Below are positions 52,474-62,190 of a stretch of DNA of 64,000 bases, one piece after another; the stretch's first letter is position 1; each line of letters begins with the position of its first letter. Source of the stretch: an uncultured Aquimarina sp. (GTDB taxonomy: Bacteria > Bacteroidota > Bacteroidia > Flavobacteriales > Flavobacteriaceae). The stretch spans positions 1 through 64,000 of the forward strand of contig CANMML010000020.1 of assembly GCA_947499005.1 (NCBI GenBank), written 5' to 3'. A program made the position numbers and the translations under genes. The notes under the pieces are model-generated. The model searched no databases. It was not told where the DNA came from and was given only the letters and a program-made list of their open reading frames with translations.

Positions 52474-53154
52474 TTATTCATTTTTTGTTGCTCGTAACAT
52501 TTCTCTCTTTCCAGGAGGACCTTCTAGGCGTTCAACCTCAAAACCTACTGCCTGCATTGCTCTTCTTACACTCCCTTTTGCTGCATAAGTTACCAAAACT
52601 CCTTTTGGTTTCATCGCTTTATACATAATCTTAAAGATATCTTCTGTCCAAAGTTCGGGTTGAACCCGTGCTCCAAAAGCATCGAAATAAATAAGATCAT
52701 AATCATTTACGTCTTCGATCTCTTGAAATCGAAGCTGTTTCTTTTTCAGAAAAAAAGATGCATCTATTTCACAATATTCTTCCCATTTACAAGCATACAT
52801 TTTTTCATAAATAGTTTCCCAAATCCCTTTTTCAATTAGGTTACCATAATCCATGGCCTCCCATTCTTCCTTACTTACAGGATATGCTTCTACTCCAGTA
52901 TAACGAATTTTTATATCCTTCTTTTTGCTAAAAGAATAGGTTAGTATTGCATTTAATCCTGTCCCAAAACCAATTTCTAAAATATTTATCGGATGATTTT
53001 TATCTTGTAATATTTTTTTGTGATTTAACCCTTTATCAATAAACACATGTAATGCCTCTTGCAATGCCCCATGTTTCGAATGATAGTGTTCATTAATATC
53101 AGGTAAATGGATCGTAAAAGATCCATCGGCTGTCTTCATAATTTCTCTCTTCAT
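52474..53154 (-). CDS. mnmD: MnmD-type tRNA 5-aminomethyl-2-thiouridine methyltransferase
   Basis: 226 residues. The AdoMet-binding motif NILEIGFGTGLNAILT is at about 57-72, with DLIYFDAFGARVQPELWTEDIF and a C-terminal GSVRRAMQAVGFEVERLEGPPGKREMLRA that characterise the methyltransferase half of MnmC. There is no MnmC oxidase domain, so this is the stand-alone MnmD form. It would finish wobble-uridine modification, in line with mnmA elsewhere in the window. It is divergent from ilvE. Confidence 0.88.
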   Translation of the reverse strand: MKREIMKTADGSFTIHLPDINEHYHSKHGALQEALHVFIDKGLNHKKILQDKNHPINILEIGFGTGLNAILTYSFSKKKDIKIRYTGVEAYPVSKEEWEAMDYGNLIEKGIWETIYEKMYACKWEEYCEIDASFFLKKKQLRFQEIEDVNDYDLIYFDAFGARVQPELWTEDIFKIMYKAMKPKGVLVTYAAKGSVRRAMQAVGFEVERLEGPPGKREMLRATKNE

Positions 53155-53383
53155 TTCTTTTCCATAAAGATTTATATTTCAAAAATACCAATAGTTACAA
53201 TAACGATAAAGCAAAATGAAACTCAAATATTTTTTTCAAACTGATAAAAACTTAGTTTTAAAGGCTAAAAAATAAGAATATGGCAACTTTTCTATCTAAA
53301 TCAGCTAAAAAAAAGAAATTCTTTATTAATTAAATCACTATAAAATTACTACAAACATTCACTCTATTTTACCATTTATTAAA

Positions 53384-53497
53384 TAAATTTGCAGTTACGT
53401 TTATTACAATGTACCACCTAATACGAACTAGGTGATATTGTTTAAACAAAAGAATTGATATCGAGAAACCCTCGTAGAATTAACCCCTTAGGGGATT
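53384..53497 (+). promoter_or_regulatory. ilvE promoter half and structured leader
   Basis: TAAATTTG at 53384-53391 fits the -7 consensus, although no TTG lies 19 nt upstream. Three successive hairpins follow: CACCTA/TAGGTG (53415-53434), CGAG/CTCG (53462-53474) and CCCC/GGGG (53484-53494). The last would hide the purine-rich AGGGG ahead of the start codon. Confidence 0.45.
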
Positions 53498-53509
53498 AAA
53501 AATGAAGTG

Positions 53510-54580
53510 ATGAAAGAGACCTTATCTCAGCCGTTGAAAATTACTAAATCAACCACAACGAAAATTAATAGTGTTGATTTTGAAAACATCAATTTCGGTA
53601 AAATCTTTACCGACCATATGTTCGTGTGCCACTATGTCAATGATACATGGCAACAGCCTGAGATTGTCCCTTACCAAGCGATTACGTTAGATCCTTCTGC
53701 TAGAGTTTTTCACTATGGACAGGCTGTTTTTGAGGGTTTAAAAGCGTATAAAGACAAAAATGAAGATACTTTTTTGTTTCGTGCAGATGAAAACTTAAAA
53801 CGTATTAATAAATCTGCTGAACGTCTGGCTATGCCCGAATTTCCCGAAGCTTATTTCAATGAAGGCTTAACTGAATTATTGAAATTGGATAATGATTGGA
53901 TAAAATCTGGAAAAGGAAATTCTTTATACATACGCCCTTTTATTATTGCTACTGAAGCTAGCTTAATGGCTTCTGAGGCAAATCAGTATACCTTTTATAT
54001 CATTTGCTCTCCTGCACAATCTTATTATGAAGGCGAGGTAGATGTATTGATCTCCGATTATTATTCGAGATCTGCAAGTGGAGGTATTGGATATGCTAAA
54101 GCAGCTGGTAATTACGCTGGGCAATTTTATCCAACAAACCTTGCTAAAGAAAAAGGGTATCAACAAATCATTTGGACAGATTCTAGTAGCCATAAATATA
54201 TAGAAGAAGCTGGTACTATGAATATCTTTTTCAGAATTAATGATACGCTTCTTACTGCTCCAACTAGTGAACGTATTTTAGATGGAATTACTAGAAAAAG
54301 TATTATTGCTTTAGCTGAAAAGGAAGGCTATGATATTCAAGTACGAGACATAGAAGTAGCTGAAATAATTGAGGCATTAGGAAATGGCACATTAAAAGAA
54401 GCTTTCGGTGCAGGTACTGCGGCTGTGGTGAGTGTTATTAAAGGCATCGGATATAAAGATGAAAAATATACTGTCCCAGTATTAGAAGATGGATTTGCAC
54501 AGCATTTTAAAGCTTCTTTAACCAATATCCAATATAACGAAGCAGAAGATATATTTGAATGGAGAACAAAAGTTTGCTAA
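53510..54580 (+). CDS. ilvE: Branched-chain amino acid aminotransferase
   Basis: A PLP enzyme moving the amino group between glutamate and the keto-acids of Leu, Ile and Val. 356 residues from the ATG at 53510; a GTG one codon earlier is in frame. The fold-IV signature is seen in VFEGLKAYK, LYIRPFIIATEASLMASEA, the PLP Lys in GGIGYAKAAGNYAG and EEAGTMNIFFRI. It lacks the N-terminal extension of the eukaryotic form. ATGAAGTGATG at 53502-53512 contains a two-codon frame whose stop overlaps the ilvE start. Confidence 0.95.
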   Translation: MKETLSQPLKITKSTTTKINSVDFENINFGKIFTDHMFVCHYVNDTWQQPEIVPYQAITLDPSARVFHYGQAVFEGLKAYKDKNEDTFLFRADENLKRINKSAERLAMPEFPEAYFNEGLTELLKLDNDWIKSGKGNSLYIRPFIIATEASLMASEANQYTFYIICSPAQSYYEGEVDVLISDYYSRSASGGIGYAKAAGNYAGQFYPTNLAKEKGYQQIIWTDSSSHKYIEEAGTMNIFFRINDTLLTAPTSERILDGITRKSIIALAEKEGYDIQVRDIEVAEIIEALGNGTLKEAFGAGTAAVVSVIKGIGYKDEKYTVPVLEDGFAQHFKASLTNIQYNEAEDIFEWRTKVC

Positions 54581-54608
54581 TAAAAAAATATAAATTTAGA
54601 TCCATAAA

Positions 54609-54642
54609 AAAATCCACTTTAATAAATATTAAAGTGGATTTT
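54609..54642. terminator. Bidirectional Rho-independent terminator
   Basis: AAAATCCACTTTAAT (54609-54623) pairs perfectly with 54628-54642 over a 4-nt loop. It lies between convergent ilvE and the first GH16 gene. Confidence 0.88.
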
Positions 54643-54684
54643 ACTTTTTATTCTTTTATCTCGTTTAAAGAAAGGTATAGTTAA

Positions 54685-55875
54685 CTACTTCTCTACAGCC
54701 TTATAAACACGAATCCAATCAATTCTATAAGTATCATCATTATTTTTTATTTCTTCATCGGTAGGAGTTGCACCAATAGCAGCTCTCCAATCTTGATCTT
54801 CCATATCCATCAAAATATCCATAGGCTTGTTAAGACCTGTTCTTGTTGACATATCTCCTGGCGTAGTTGCTGTAAATCCTACAGGGTCTATACCATCTTG
54901 CCCTGCTATTTCACCATTATCTAAACCAACTGTTTGCTTTACAAATCGTCCGTCTATAAAGTAAAATAATTCTGTAGGACTTTTCCAATAAACACCATAC
55001 GTATGGAAATCATCATTCCATGCATTTACACCTTCTTGTTTATACCAAGTGGTATCATCTTTAGGTTGATAATCCTCAAATGGCTGTCTAATAAATACAT
55101 GATGACTTAAATGCATTCTTTCCCATAGATTATCAAAACCACAACAGGTATTTCTTTCTATTTCTCCTCCCCAAGCTTCCATAAAATCAATTTCTTGAGT
55201 ATCATCTGGACTTAACATCCATGCTCCACTAGCATTCACTGTATTTGGCACCTTTAATCTCGCCTCAACGTATACCGGCCAAACAACTTGAGAATTTGAA
55301 GAAACACAACCTAAACGAGTTACTGGTTGAAAATCTGCATTGCCAATTTTACGAGGATTATCTTCATTAATATTTGGATCATCTGGTAACCTAGTAGTTA
55401 TAAGATTAAGCATTCCATTTTCAACAATTACATTGTCTTCATCCCAAAGCGTTAATCCTGGACCTATCCAACCATTATGGTACCAATTTGTCCATTGTTC
55501 ATTAGGACCAAATGCTTCTCTAGAAGATGAAGTAAACTCATATTCAAAATCATCAGAAATTTGATCATCATATTGCCATTTCAAATCTCCTAAAAGCGTT
55601 ATTGGTAATGGTACCGATGAAAAATCATCACTTCCTCCATTAACTACAATACTTTCCAGTTCAAAACCTCTTCTTCTTGCTTCAGCTTCTAATGCTTCTT
55701 GTTCTGCTTGCAATTGCTCTTCAATTTCTTTTAGCCTTTCTTCTTCAGCTTCTCTTTCTGCTTGTTCTTCCCTCGCTCTTATCTCCTCTAAAGGGTCTGT
55801 TACTTCAGAACCACTAGAACATGCAATAAAAATTAACAAAAAAGCAATACTAAATACTAATTTTGTGTAATTCAT
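54685..55875 (-). CDS. GH16 glycoside hydrolase lipoprotein (agarase/porphyranase-like) with helical spacer
   Basis: 396 residues. The lipobox IFIAC (Cys19) predicts a lipid-anchored protein. Residues about 30-70 form a highly charged Glu/Arg/Ala helix (EEIRAREEQAEREAEEERLK...), an unusual spacer before the catalytic domain. The GH16 active site is E228-I-D230-F-M-E233 in DTQEIDFMEAWGG. The WMLSPDD segment and the C-terminal YRIDWIRVYK are typical of GH16 enzymes acting on red-algal galactans (beta-agarase or porphyranase); which substrate is inference. It likely works with the neighbouring GH16 at the cell surface. Confidence 0.88.
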   Translation of the reverse strand: MNYTKLVFSIAFLLIFIACSSGSEVTDPLEEIRAREEQAEREAEEERLKEIEEQLQAEQEALEAEARRRGFELESIVVNGGSDDFSSVPLPITLLGDLKWQYDDQISDDFEYEFTSSSREAFGPNEQWTNWYHNGWIGPGLTLWDEDNVIVENGMLNLITTRLPDDPNINEDNPRKIGNADFQPVTRLGCVSSNSQVVWPVYVEARLKVPNTVNASGAWMLSPDDTQEIDFMEAWGGEIERNTCCGFDNLWERMHLSHHVFIRQPFEDYQPKDDTTWYKQEGVNAWNDDFHTYGVYWKSPTELFYFIDGRFVKQTVGLDNGEIAGQDGIDPVGFTATTPGDMSTRTGLNKPMDILMDMEDQDWRAAIGATPTDEEIKNNDDTYRIDWIRVYKAVEK

Positions 55876-56024
55876 AATTTCATTTTTTTAACATCAACTA
55901 AAACGTTATAGCTAACATACAAATATACCTCCCATATACTGTAAAATCAAGATATCTACCAAACATGGATATTTTAAACTATTAATCAATCAAAATACCA
56001 TAAAAACAAATCACTTGAGCATAA

Positions 56025-56058
56025 AAAAGCACGATGAGTTATAAATCATCGTGCTTTT
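56025..56058 (-). terminator. Rho-independent terminator after the second GH16 gene
   Basis: AAAAGCACGATGA (56025-56037) pairs with TCATCGTGCTTTT (56046-56058). On the minus strand the stem is followed by a T-run. Confidence 0.85.
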
Positions 56059-56094
56059 AAGATTATTTAACGTTCTCTTTTATTAAAAACTACA

Positions 56095-57132
56095 TTAGTT
56101 TTTATCTTCTAATTTCCATGTTCTAACCCAATCAACTCTCATCGTATTGATTGAATCATCAGCTAAATCTGTTTTCGGAGGCAATCCCCCTAACCATGGA
56201 GCCTCATTTGTCCACAAATCAAAGATAATTTCTAAGTCTCTAGTGAATATTCTATTAGGAACAAAATTACCATCTCTCTCCTCTCCTACTCTTACAGAAC
56301 CTGCTGGCTCTCCATCTAAATAAAACTGTATATTTTGTGCATCTTTCCACCACACTCCATAAGTATGATACTCTTCATTCCATGGAATTCCTCTTTTTGG
56401 ATTGTTAGCAGACAGACCATTGCTACTAAAATTACCATGATTTCTTGTCTCATTTGGTGTTAAATTAGGATCCACATGAAAATATTGTGAATTCATTTGC
56501 GTAGGGAAGCTAGGCTGACAATTACAAGATGGTTTGGAGTTATTTTCAATAATATCTATTTCATCTCGTCCACTAATATTCCCATTATTCAACCAGTAAG
56601 TATTATAAGCCGAAATATGCGCTGTTCTAATACTCGCCTCTGTATACATTGGGTATTTCGTTTGCGTTTTAGAATGAATTCTTGCTGTTTGAAACCATCT
56701 CCCTTCTGGGTTATTTTCATTTAATGTAGCTTTTATCCACAAATTCCCGTCTGCAACACCTGAGTTTTGAGGGTTTCCTGTCATCCATACTGGAACTCCG
56801 TAATTCCAAAACGAATTAAACCATTTATCGCCATCCAATCCATTACCTTCAAACTCATCAGACATTTCTTCAAACTTAACCCACTCCATTCCATCAGGGG
56901 TCGTATCATCTACAGATACGAAAGAAGGTAAATTGGGATCTATATTACTAAAATCCAATCCTGAATCTGGGATTGGGTCGGGATCAGGTGTAGGGTCAGG
57001 ATCTGGTGTAGGAGTATCTCCATTTTGAGAATTCCCATTATTGGAGTTATTACCAGTTGTATCCTCCGAATCACTACCACATGCCAAAGCTATCCCTAAA
57101 AATACTAAAAGGAAATATTTACTAATCTTCAT
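56095..57132 (-). CDS. GH16 glycoside hydrolase lipoprotein (beta-agarase-like)
   Basis: 345 residues. The lipobox GIALAC (Cys18) is followed by an Asn/Gly-rich and Pro-Asp repeat linker (about 20-58, PTPDPDPTPDPDP). The catalytic motif E191-I-D193-I-I-E196 is in RDEIDIIENNSK. DEFEGNGLDGDKW, EYHTYGVWWKDAQNIQFYLDGE and MRVDWVRTWK complete a GH16 jelly roll of the agarase/porphyranase type. It has its own terminator (56025-56058) and lies 220 bp upstream of the other GH16 gene on the same strand, so the two form a small galactan-degrading cluster rather than a tight operon. No SusCD pair is adjacent. Confidence 0.88.
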   Translation of the reverse strand: MKISKYFLLVFLGIALACGSDSEDTTGNNSNNGNSQNGDTPTPDPDPTPDPDPIPDSGLDFSNIDPNLPSFVSVDDTTPDGMEWVKFEEMSDEFEGNGLDGDKWFNSFWNYGVPVWMTGNPQNSGVADGNLWIKATLNENNPEGRWFQTARIHSKTQTKYPMYTEASIRTAHISAYNTYWLNNGNISGRDEIDIIENNSKPSCNCQPSFPTQMNSQYFHVDPNLTPNETRNHGNFSSNGLSANNPKRGIPWNEEYHTYGVWWKDAQNIQFYLDGEPAGSVRVGEERDGNFVPNRIFTRDLEIIFDLWTNEAPWLGGLPPKTDLADDSINTMRVDWVRTWKLEDKN

Positions 57133-57320
57133 ATACTAATTTGTTTTTATTGTATTGTTATACTATTATAACGTTTCCGTTCTTATTTACACTACCCTTC
57201 TATAACGTTGTCGGGTTTAATTGTAAATCTTTACAAAGAAACACAAAATAACAGAAAAAATTACCTTAAAAACAATAACGAATACTAATGAGTATATAAA
57301 TTTTCGTAATGACATCAATA

Positions 57321-57358
57321 AAAAACCCAGCAATTATTAAAATAATTGCTGGGTTTTT
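57321..57358 (-). terminator. Rho-independent terminator of typA
   Basis: AAAAACCCAGCAATTATT (57321-57338) is the perfect reverse complement of 57341-57358. On the minus strand it follows the typA stop by 22 bp and ends in a T-run. Confidence 0.9.
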
Positions 57359-57379
57359 GAACAAAAAAAATTTAAAGAA

Positions 57380-59182
57380 TTAATCTATCTTCTTTCTTTT
57401 TCTTTCATTTTCAGTTAAATATACCTTTCTAAGACGTAAGTAATTTGGTGTCACCTCAACATACTCATCTTTCTGAATAAATTCTAAAGCTTCTTCTAAA
57501 GAAAATTTAATTGCAGGTACAATTTTAGCTTTATCGTCAGCTCCTGACGAACGCACGTTAGATAATTTTTTTGTTTTGGTGATATTTACAGTCATATCAT
57601 CGTTACGTGAATTTTCACCGATCACCTGCCCTTCGTAAATTTCCTCTCCAGGATCTACAAAGAAACGACCACGATCTTGTAACTTATCTATTGAATAAGG
57701 AATTGCTTTTCCTTTTTCCATAGAAATTAAAGAACCATTTAATCGCTCTGGAATTCCACCACGCATTGGTTGATACTCTTTATATCTATGAGCCATAATA
57801 GCTTCACCCGCTGTAGCCGTAAGTAATTGATTACGTAAACCAATAATTCCACGAGAAGGAACGATAAATTCACAAATCATACGATCTCCTTTAGCTTCCA
57901 TACTTAGTAACTCTCCTTTTCGAAGTGTAACCATTTCTACTGCTTTACCAGAAACAGTTTCTGGTAAATCTATAGTCAATTCTTCAACAGGCTCACATTT
58001 CTCTCCATCTATTTCCTTTATGATTACTTGTGGTTGCCCAATTTGTAATTCATAACCTTCACGCCTCATTGTTTCAATAAGTACTGATAAGTGAAGTACT
58101 CCACGACCAAATACCACGAATTTATCAGCACTATCGGTTTCTTTTACACGAAGTGCCAAGTTTTTTTCTAATTCTTTGTTTAAACGGTCTTTTATATGAC
58201 GAGATGTTACATATTTACCATCTTTCCCAAAGAAAGGTGAGTCATTAATAGTAAACAACATACTCATTGTCGGCTCATCAATAGCAATAGTTTTTAATGC
58301 TTCTGGCGCTTCAATATCTGCTACAGTATCACCGATATCGAAACCTTCTAAACCAACTAATGCAACAATATCACCTACCTGTGCTTCTTCTACTTTCTTT
58401 CTCCCTAATCCTTCAAAAGAATGGACTTCTTTAATTCTAGATTTCACAATACTTCCATCAGCCTTTACTAAAGACACTTGTTGATTTTCTTTTAATATAC
58501 CACGTGTCAAACGACCAATAGCAATACGACCTGTAAAGGAAGAATAATCTAAAGAAGTAATTAACATTTGAGTATTTCCTTCTTCAAATTTTGGAGTTGG
58601 AATATGCTCTAGTACCATATCTAATAATGGCTCTATATTTTCTGTCGGTTTTTTCCAGTCTTCGCTCATCCAGTTGTTCTTCGCAGAACCATAAACAGCT
58701 GGGAAATCCATTTGCCACTCTTCAGCTCCTAACTCAAACATTAAGTCAAAAACTTTCTCATGCACCTCTTCCGGAGTACAATTCTCTTTATCTACTTTAT
58801 TGACAACTACGCAAGGCTTTAATCCCAAGTCAATAGCTTTTTGCAACACAAAACGCGTTTGAGGCATAGGCCCTTCAAAAGCATCTACAAGCAGCAATAC
58901 ACCATCAGCCATGTTTAATACACGCTCCACTTCTCCACCGAAATCGGCGTGACCTGGAGTATCTATTATATTGATTTTTATTCCTTTATAGATTACAGAA
59001 ACGTTCTTAGAAGTAATAGTGATTCCTCTTTCTCGTTCTAGATCATTATTATCAAGAATAAGATCTCCTGTGTTTTCATTTTCTCGAAAAAGTTGGCAGT
59101 GGTACATGATTTTATCTACCAGTGTAGTTTTACCATGGTCAACGTGCGCAATAATCGCAATGTTTTTAATTGCAGTACTCAT
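57380..59182 (-). CDS. typA: Ribosome-associated GTPase TypA/BipA
   Basis: A translational GTPase needed for 50S assembly and stress growth. 600 residues. The P-loop AHVDHGKTT is at 12-20, with RERGITI, DTPGHADFGGEV and NKVDKE following in order. The C-terminal TypA-specific domain is present (SRGIIGLRNQLLTATAGEAIMAHRYKEYQP, and the terminal LRKVYLTENERKRKK). It is monocistronic. Confidence 0.97.
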   Translation of the reverse strand: MSTAIKNIAIIAHVDHGKTTLVDKIMYHCQLFRENENTGDLILDNNDLERERGITITSKNVSVIYKGIKINIIDTPGHADFGGEVERVLNMADGVLLLVDAFEGPMPQTRFVLQKAIDLGLKPCVVVNKVDKENCTPEEVHEKVFDLMFELGAEEWQMDFPAVYGSAKNNWMSEDWKKPTENIEPLLDMVLEHIPTPKFEEGNTQMLITSLDYSSFTGRIAIGRLTRGILKENQQVSLVKADGSIVKSRIKEVHSFEGLGRKKVEEAQVGDIVALVGLEGFDIGDTVADIEAPEALKTIAIDEPTMSMLFTINDSPFFGKDGKYVTSRHIKDRLNKELEKNLALRVKETDSADKFVVFGRGVLHLSVLIETMRREGYELQIGQPQVIIKEIDGEKCEPVEELTIDLPETVSGKAVEMVTLRKGELLSMEAKGDRMICEFIVPSRGIIGLRNQLLTATAGEAIMAHRYKEYQPMRGGIPERLNGSLISMEKGKAIPYSIDKLQDRGRFFVDPGEEIYEGQVIGENSRNDDMTVNITKTKKLSNVRSSGADDKAKIVPAIKFSLEEALEFIQKDEYVEVTPNYLRLRKVYLTENERKRKKID

Positions 59183-59207
59183 AAAAATGCGTGCTTAAAA
59201 GTTGCGG

Positions 59208-59215
59208 CAAATGTA
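59208..59215 (-). promoter_or_regulatory. Candidate -7 element for typA
   Basis: The minus strand reads TACATTTG, fitting TAnnTTTG, 25 bp upstream of the start. No TTG lies at the expected distance. Confidence 0.35.
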
Positions 59216-59274
59216 CGCTTTTTTACTCTTGAAAACAGGTAAGTATATTTTTAGAATTATTAGACCGTATTTAT

Positions 59275-60888
59275 TTAATTTTTAATAAAAAGAGTCGCCT
59301 TATCATTGCTACTATTTTGAAAAATATAAACACCTTCTTGTAGGGCTTCTACTTCTATTCTAGAGCTCAATGCTTCGGTTTCAAAAACTAAACGCCCTTG
59401 TAAATCAAAAACGTTTATCACACTTCCTATGAGACGCTCATTTATTTGCAAATAAACATCTACAAGTGTAGAAATTAAGTCCTGCCCTTCTTGAATTTCA
59501 ACCTGAGTAAAGTCTTCTACAGAAAGAGAACCATTATACGCTGCTCCAAAATCAGCTATACCATACCCTAAATTATTATCAGGGGAATTAAATTGACTAG
59601 CTGAGGACCTCACTAAATCCATTATCTCTTGTGGTGTTGCATTTGGAAAAGCTTGCCACAAACAAGCTACAGCTCCTGCTACAATGGGACCACTAAATGA
59701 AGTTCCATTTGAAGTATTTATAATTCCTTGATCATTGAAAACTGTAGTCCCTTGCCCCATGGCTACAACATCGGGTTTAATTCGATTATCAGCTGTAGGA
59801 CCAAAAGCACTAAAAGAAGCTTTAGTTCCGCTACTATTTACGGCACCTATACTAAATGCTGCTGGTGAATCTGCAGGAGCAGAAACAATACGCCAAGAAT
59901 CATTCCCTGTATTTCCAGCACTGGTAACAGGTATCATTCCTTTTTTCAGCGCTATATTCACTCCTTGAGAAATGAATGTCGTTTGACCATTCATATCAGA
60001 AGGACTATAATTATATTTTGCTTCATCAAAAGTGGTATACCCTAACGAAGTATTCAACACATCTACCCCTAAGCTATCGGCTCTTTCCGCTGCTGCTATC
60101 CAAAGAGCTTCTTCCTCTGGACTTTCTCGTTCTGCTATTTCTGTTCTAAATAAATAATAACTGGCATCTGGTGCTGTTCCTACAAACTGATCTTCTACAA
60201 ATCCCGCCATACAGCTCAAGACACTTGTCCCATGATCACTATTTTTATATTCAAAAATAGCATCTGTTCTATTTGGGAAATCATAACCTCCTAAAATTTT
60301 CCCATTCGTCCTAGCTCTCTGAAAACCTTGAATAATATCAACATTTTCAAACCCCGAATCGAGGACTGCTATCGTCATACCTTCCCCAGAAAATCCAGCA
60401 TTATGAAGTGGAGGCAAATTTATTTGATTGATTTGAACACTTGTATTTCCGTAGTTGAAAGTACTCTCTTGTGCAAACTTATCTATGTTGTTCCCTTTAT
60501 TACTTTTTAATTTCTTCGCACCAGAATTTCCGTTCAAACTCCTGTCCATAAAAAAAACAGAATCAACAAAATCAAAAGAAGTCAGCGCTCGAATACTAGA
60601 TTCCAATCCTTTAACATAGATACCATTAAACCACTTTGACTGTGTGATATACGTAACACCTGTTCCTGTAATTAAGGTATTAATATTTGCTTCATCTAAA
60701 GGAAGATCCCTTTCATCAATAGCAATACCATGTCGTTCTTTTCTAACGACAGCTTTGGTAGTTAAAAAATCAGCAGGTGTTTCTAACATTGAGCTTTCAA
60801 ATGCTTTTGGTGTAAAAAAGACCCAAGCTTGCTCTTCTTGACTAAAAACGAATGATGTTATAAAAAGAAAAAAAATGATTCGGAACAT
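59275..60888 (-). CDS. T9SS-secreted subtilisin-like (S8) serine protease
   Basis: 537 residues. The signal peptide (1-16) ends VFSQ. The propeptide runs to about 165. The catalytic triad is Asp177 (IAVLDSGFENV), His219 (SDHGTSVLSCMAG) and Ser398 (NGTSFSGPIVAG), with the oxyanion Asn at 327 (SAGNTGN). Residues about 460-537 form a C-terminal sorting domain (VINVFDLQGRLVFE...LQEGVYIFQNSSNDKATLFIKN) for export by T9SS. It lies 35 bp after the mnmA stop codon. Confidence 0.93.
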   Translation of the reverse strand: MFRIIFFLFITSFVFSQEEQAWVFFTPKAFESSMLETPADFLTTKAVVRKERHGIAIDERDLPLDEANINTLITGTGVTYITQSKWFNGIYVKGLESSIRALTSFDFVDSVFFMDRSLNGNSGAKKLKSNKGNNIDKFAQESTFNYGNTSVQINQINLPPLHNAGFSGEGMTIAVLDSGFENVDIIQGFQRARTNGKILGGYDFPNRTDAIFEYKNSDHGTSVLSCMAGFVEDQFVGTAPDASYYLFRTEIAERESPEEEALWIAAAERADSLGVDVLNTSLGYTTFDEAKYNYSPSDMNGQTTFISQGVNIALKKGMIPVTSAGNTGNDSWRIVSAPADSPAAFSIGAVNSSGTKASFSAFGPTADNRIKPDVVAMGQGTTVFNDQGIINTSNGTSFSGPIVAGAVACLWQAFPNATPQEIMDLVRSSASQFNSPDNNLGYGIADFGAAYNGSLSVEDFTQVEIQEGQDLISTLVDVYLQINERLIGSVINVFDLQGRLVFETEALSSRIEVEALQEGVYIFQNSSNDKATLFIKN

Positions 60889-60923
60889 ACTTAAAGATAT
60901 AAAAAGTATGCTAATAGTCGGTA

Positions 60924-62090
60924 TTAACCTCCATTAATTACCCCAGAGCCTATCAACTCATCATTTTGATACCAAGCAACAAATTGACCTTCTTGAATTG
61001 CAAATTGAGCATTTTCAAAAGCTACTTTCAACCCTATCTTATCCATATAAAGAGTTGCTTTTTCTAACTCTTGTCGGTAACGAATTCTAGCTAAAACATC
61101 TAAAGACTCTCCTTCTTTCAACGCTAGATCTGGTCTCACCCAATGTAATTCGTTAATAGCTACAAATAAGTTTTTCCTCCACAAGCCAGGATGTTGTTTT
61201 CCTTGCCCTGTGTAAATCGTATTTGTTGCTACATCTGTTTCTAGAATAAATAATGGCAATGGTGTACCCCCAACTCCTAGGCCCTTACGCTGACCTTTAG
61301 TAAAAAAATGTGCCCCTATGTGCTCTCCTACTTTTTTACCATCCGATACATCGTAAGCATAATTAAATATGCGCTCACCATTATCCCTAGCATATTTTTC
61401 GTGATCTGCAGCTATTTCAATAATAGCTCCATTTTTTGGTTTTAATTGCTGTTGTAAAAAATCTGGCAATCTTACTTTCCCTATAAAACACAATCCCTGC
61501 GAGTCTTTTTTATCTGCAGTAATTAAATCTTGAGCTGCAGCTATTTCTCGCACCTTTGGCTTTAATAATTCTCCTACAGGAAATAATGTCTTTGCCAACT
61601 GTTCTTGAGATAATTGACACAAAAAGTAAGATTGATCTTTATTAGGATCTACTCCTGCTAATAAATGATATACCTCGTTACCACTTTCATCAATAGTCGT
61701 TTGCTTTCTACAATAGTGCCCCGTAGCAACATAATCGGCTCCTAGGTCCAATGCTATTTTTAAAAAAACATCAAATTTAATTTCTCGATTGCATAGTACA
61801 TCTGGATTTGGTGTCCTCCCTTTTTTATACTCGGCAAACATATAGTCTACAATACGCTCCTTATATTCTTCACTTAAATCAACCGTCTGAAAAGGAATTC
61901 CTAGTTTTTCAGCTACCAATAATGCATCATTACTGTCATCTAACCAAGGACATTCATCGGAAATAGTTACTGAATCGTCGTGCCAATTCTTCATAAAAAG
62001 CCCTATCACCTCATAGCCTTGCTCTTTTAATAAATAAGCAGCAACGCTAGAATCTACACCACCCGATAAACCAACAATAACTCTTTTCAA
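60924..62090 (-). CDS. mnmA: tRNA-specific 2-thiouridylase
   Basis: Puts sulfur on C2 of wobble uridine 34 in tRNA-Lys, -Glu and -Gln. 388 residues. The PP-loop is GLSGGVDSS (7-15); the catalytic Cys100 is in [12 protein letters not shown] and Cys201 in SQGLCFIGK. The start is a TTG at 62090. An in-frame stop two codons upstream leaves no alternative. Confidence 0.96.
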   Translation of the reverse strand: MKRVIVGLSGGVDSSVAAYLLKEQGYEVIGLFMKNWHDDSVTISDECPWLDDSNDALLVAEKLGIPFQTVDLSEEYKERIVDYMFAEYKKGRTPNPDVLCNREIKFDVFLKIALDLGADYVATGHYCRKQTTIDESGNEVYHLLAGVDPNKDQSYFLCQLSQEQLAKTLFPVGELLKPKVREIAAAQDLITADKKDSQGLCFIGKVRLPDFLQQQLKPKNGAIIEIAADHEKYARDNGERIFNYAYDVSDGKKVGEHIGAHFFTKGQRKGLGVGGTPLPLFILETDVATNTIYTGQGKQHPGLWRKNLFVAINELHWVRPDLALKEGESLDVLARIRYRQELEKATLYMDKIGLKVAFENAQFAIQEGQFVAWYQNDELIGSGVINGG

Positions 62091-62111
62091 TTTCTTTTAG
62101 ATTTTGATCTA

Positions 62112-62182
62112 CAAAAATACAATATTTAGCATTTATTGAATGAAGTAACACTCTTAAGAACTTACTAATATTATTATTTTTG
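62112..62182. promoter_or_regulatory. Divergent -7 elements for mnmA and the SUI1-like gene
   Basis: TATTTTTG occurs on the minus strand at 62119-62112 (22 bp before the mnmA start) and on the plus strand at 62175-62182 (9 bp before the SUI1-like start). Both fit TAnnTTTG without a clear -33 element. The plus-strand one would give a nearly leaderless transcript. Confidence 0.35.
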
Positions 62183-62190
62183 TATCTGTT

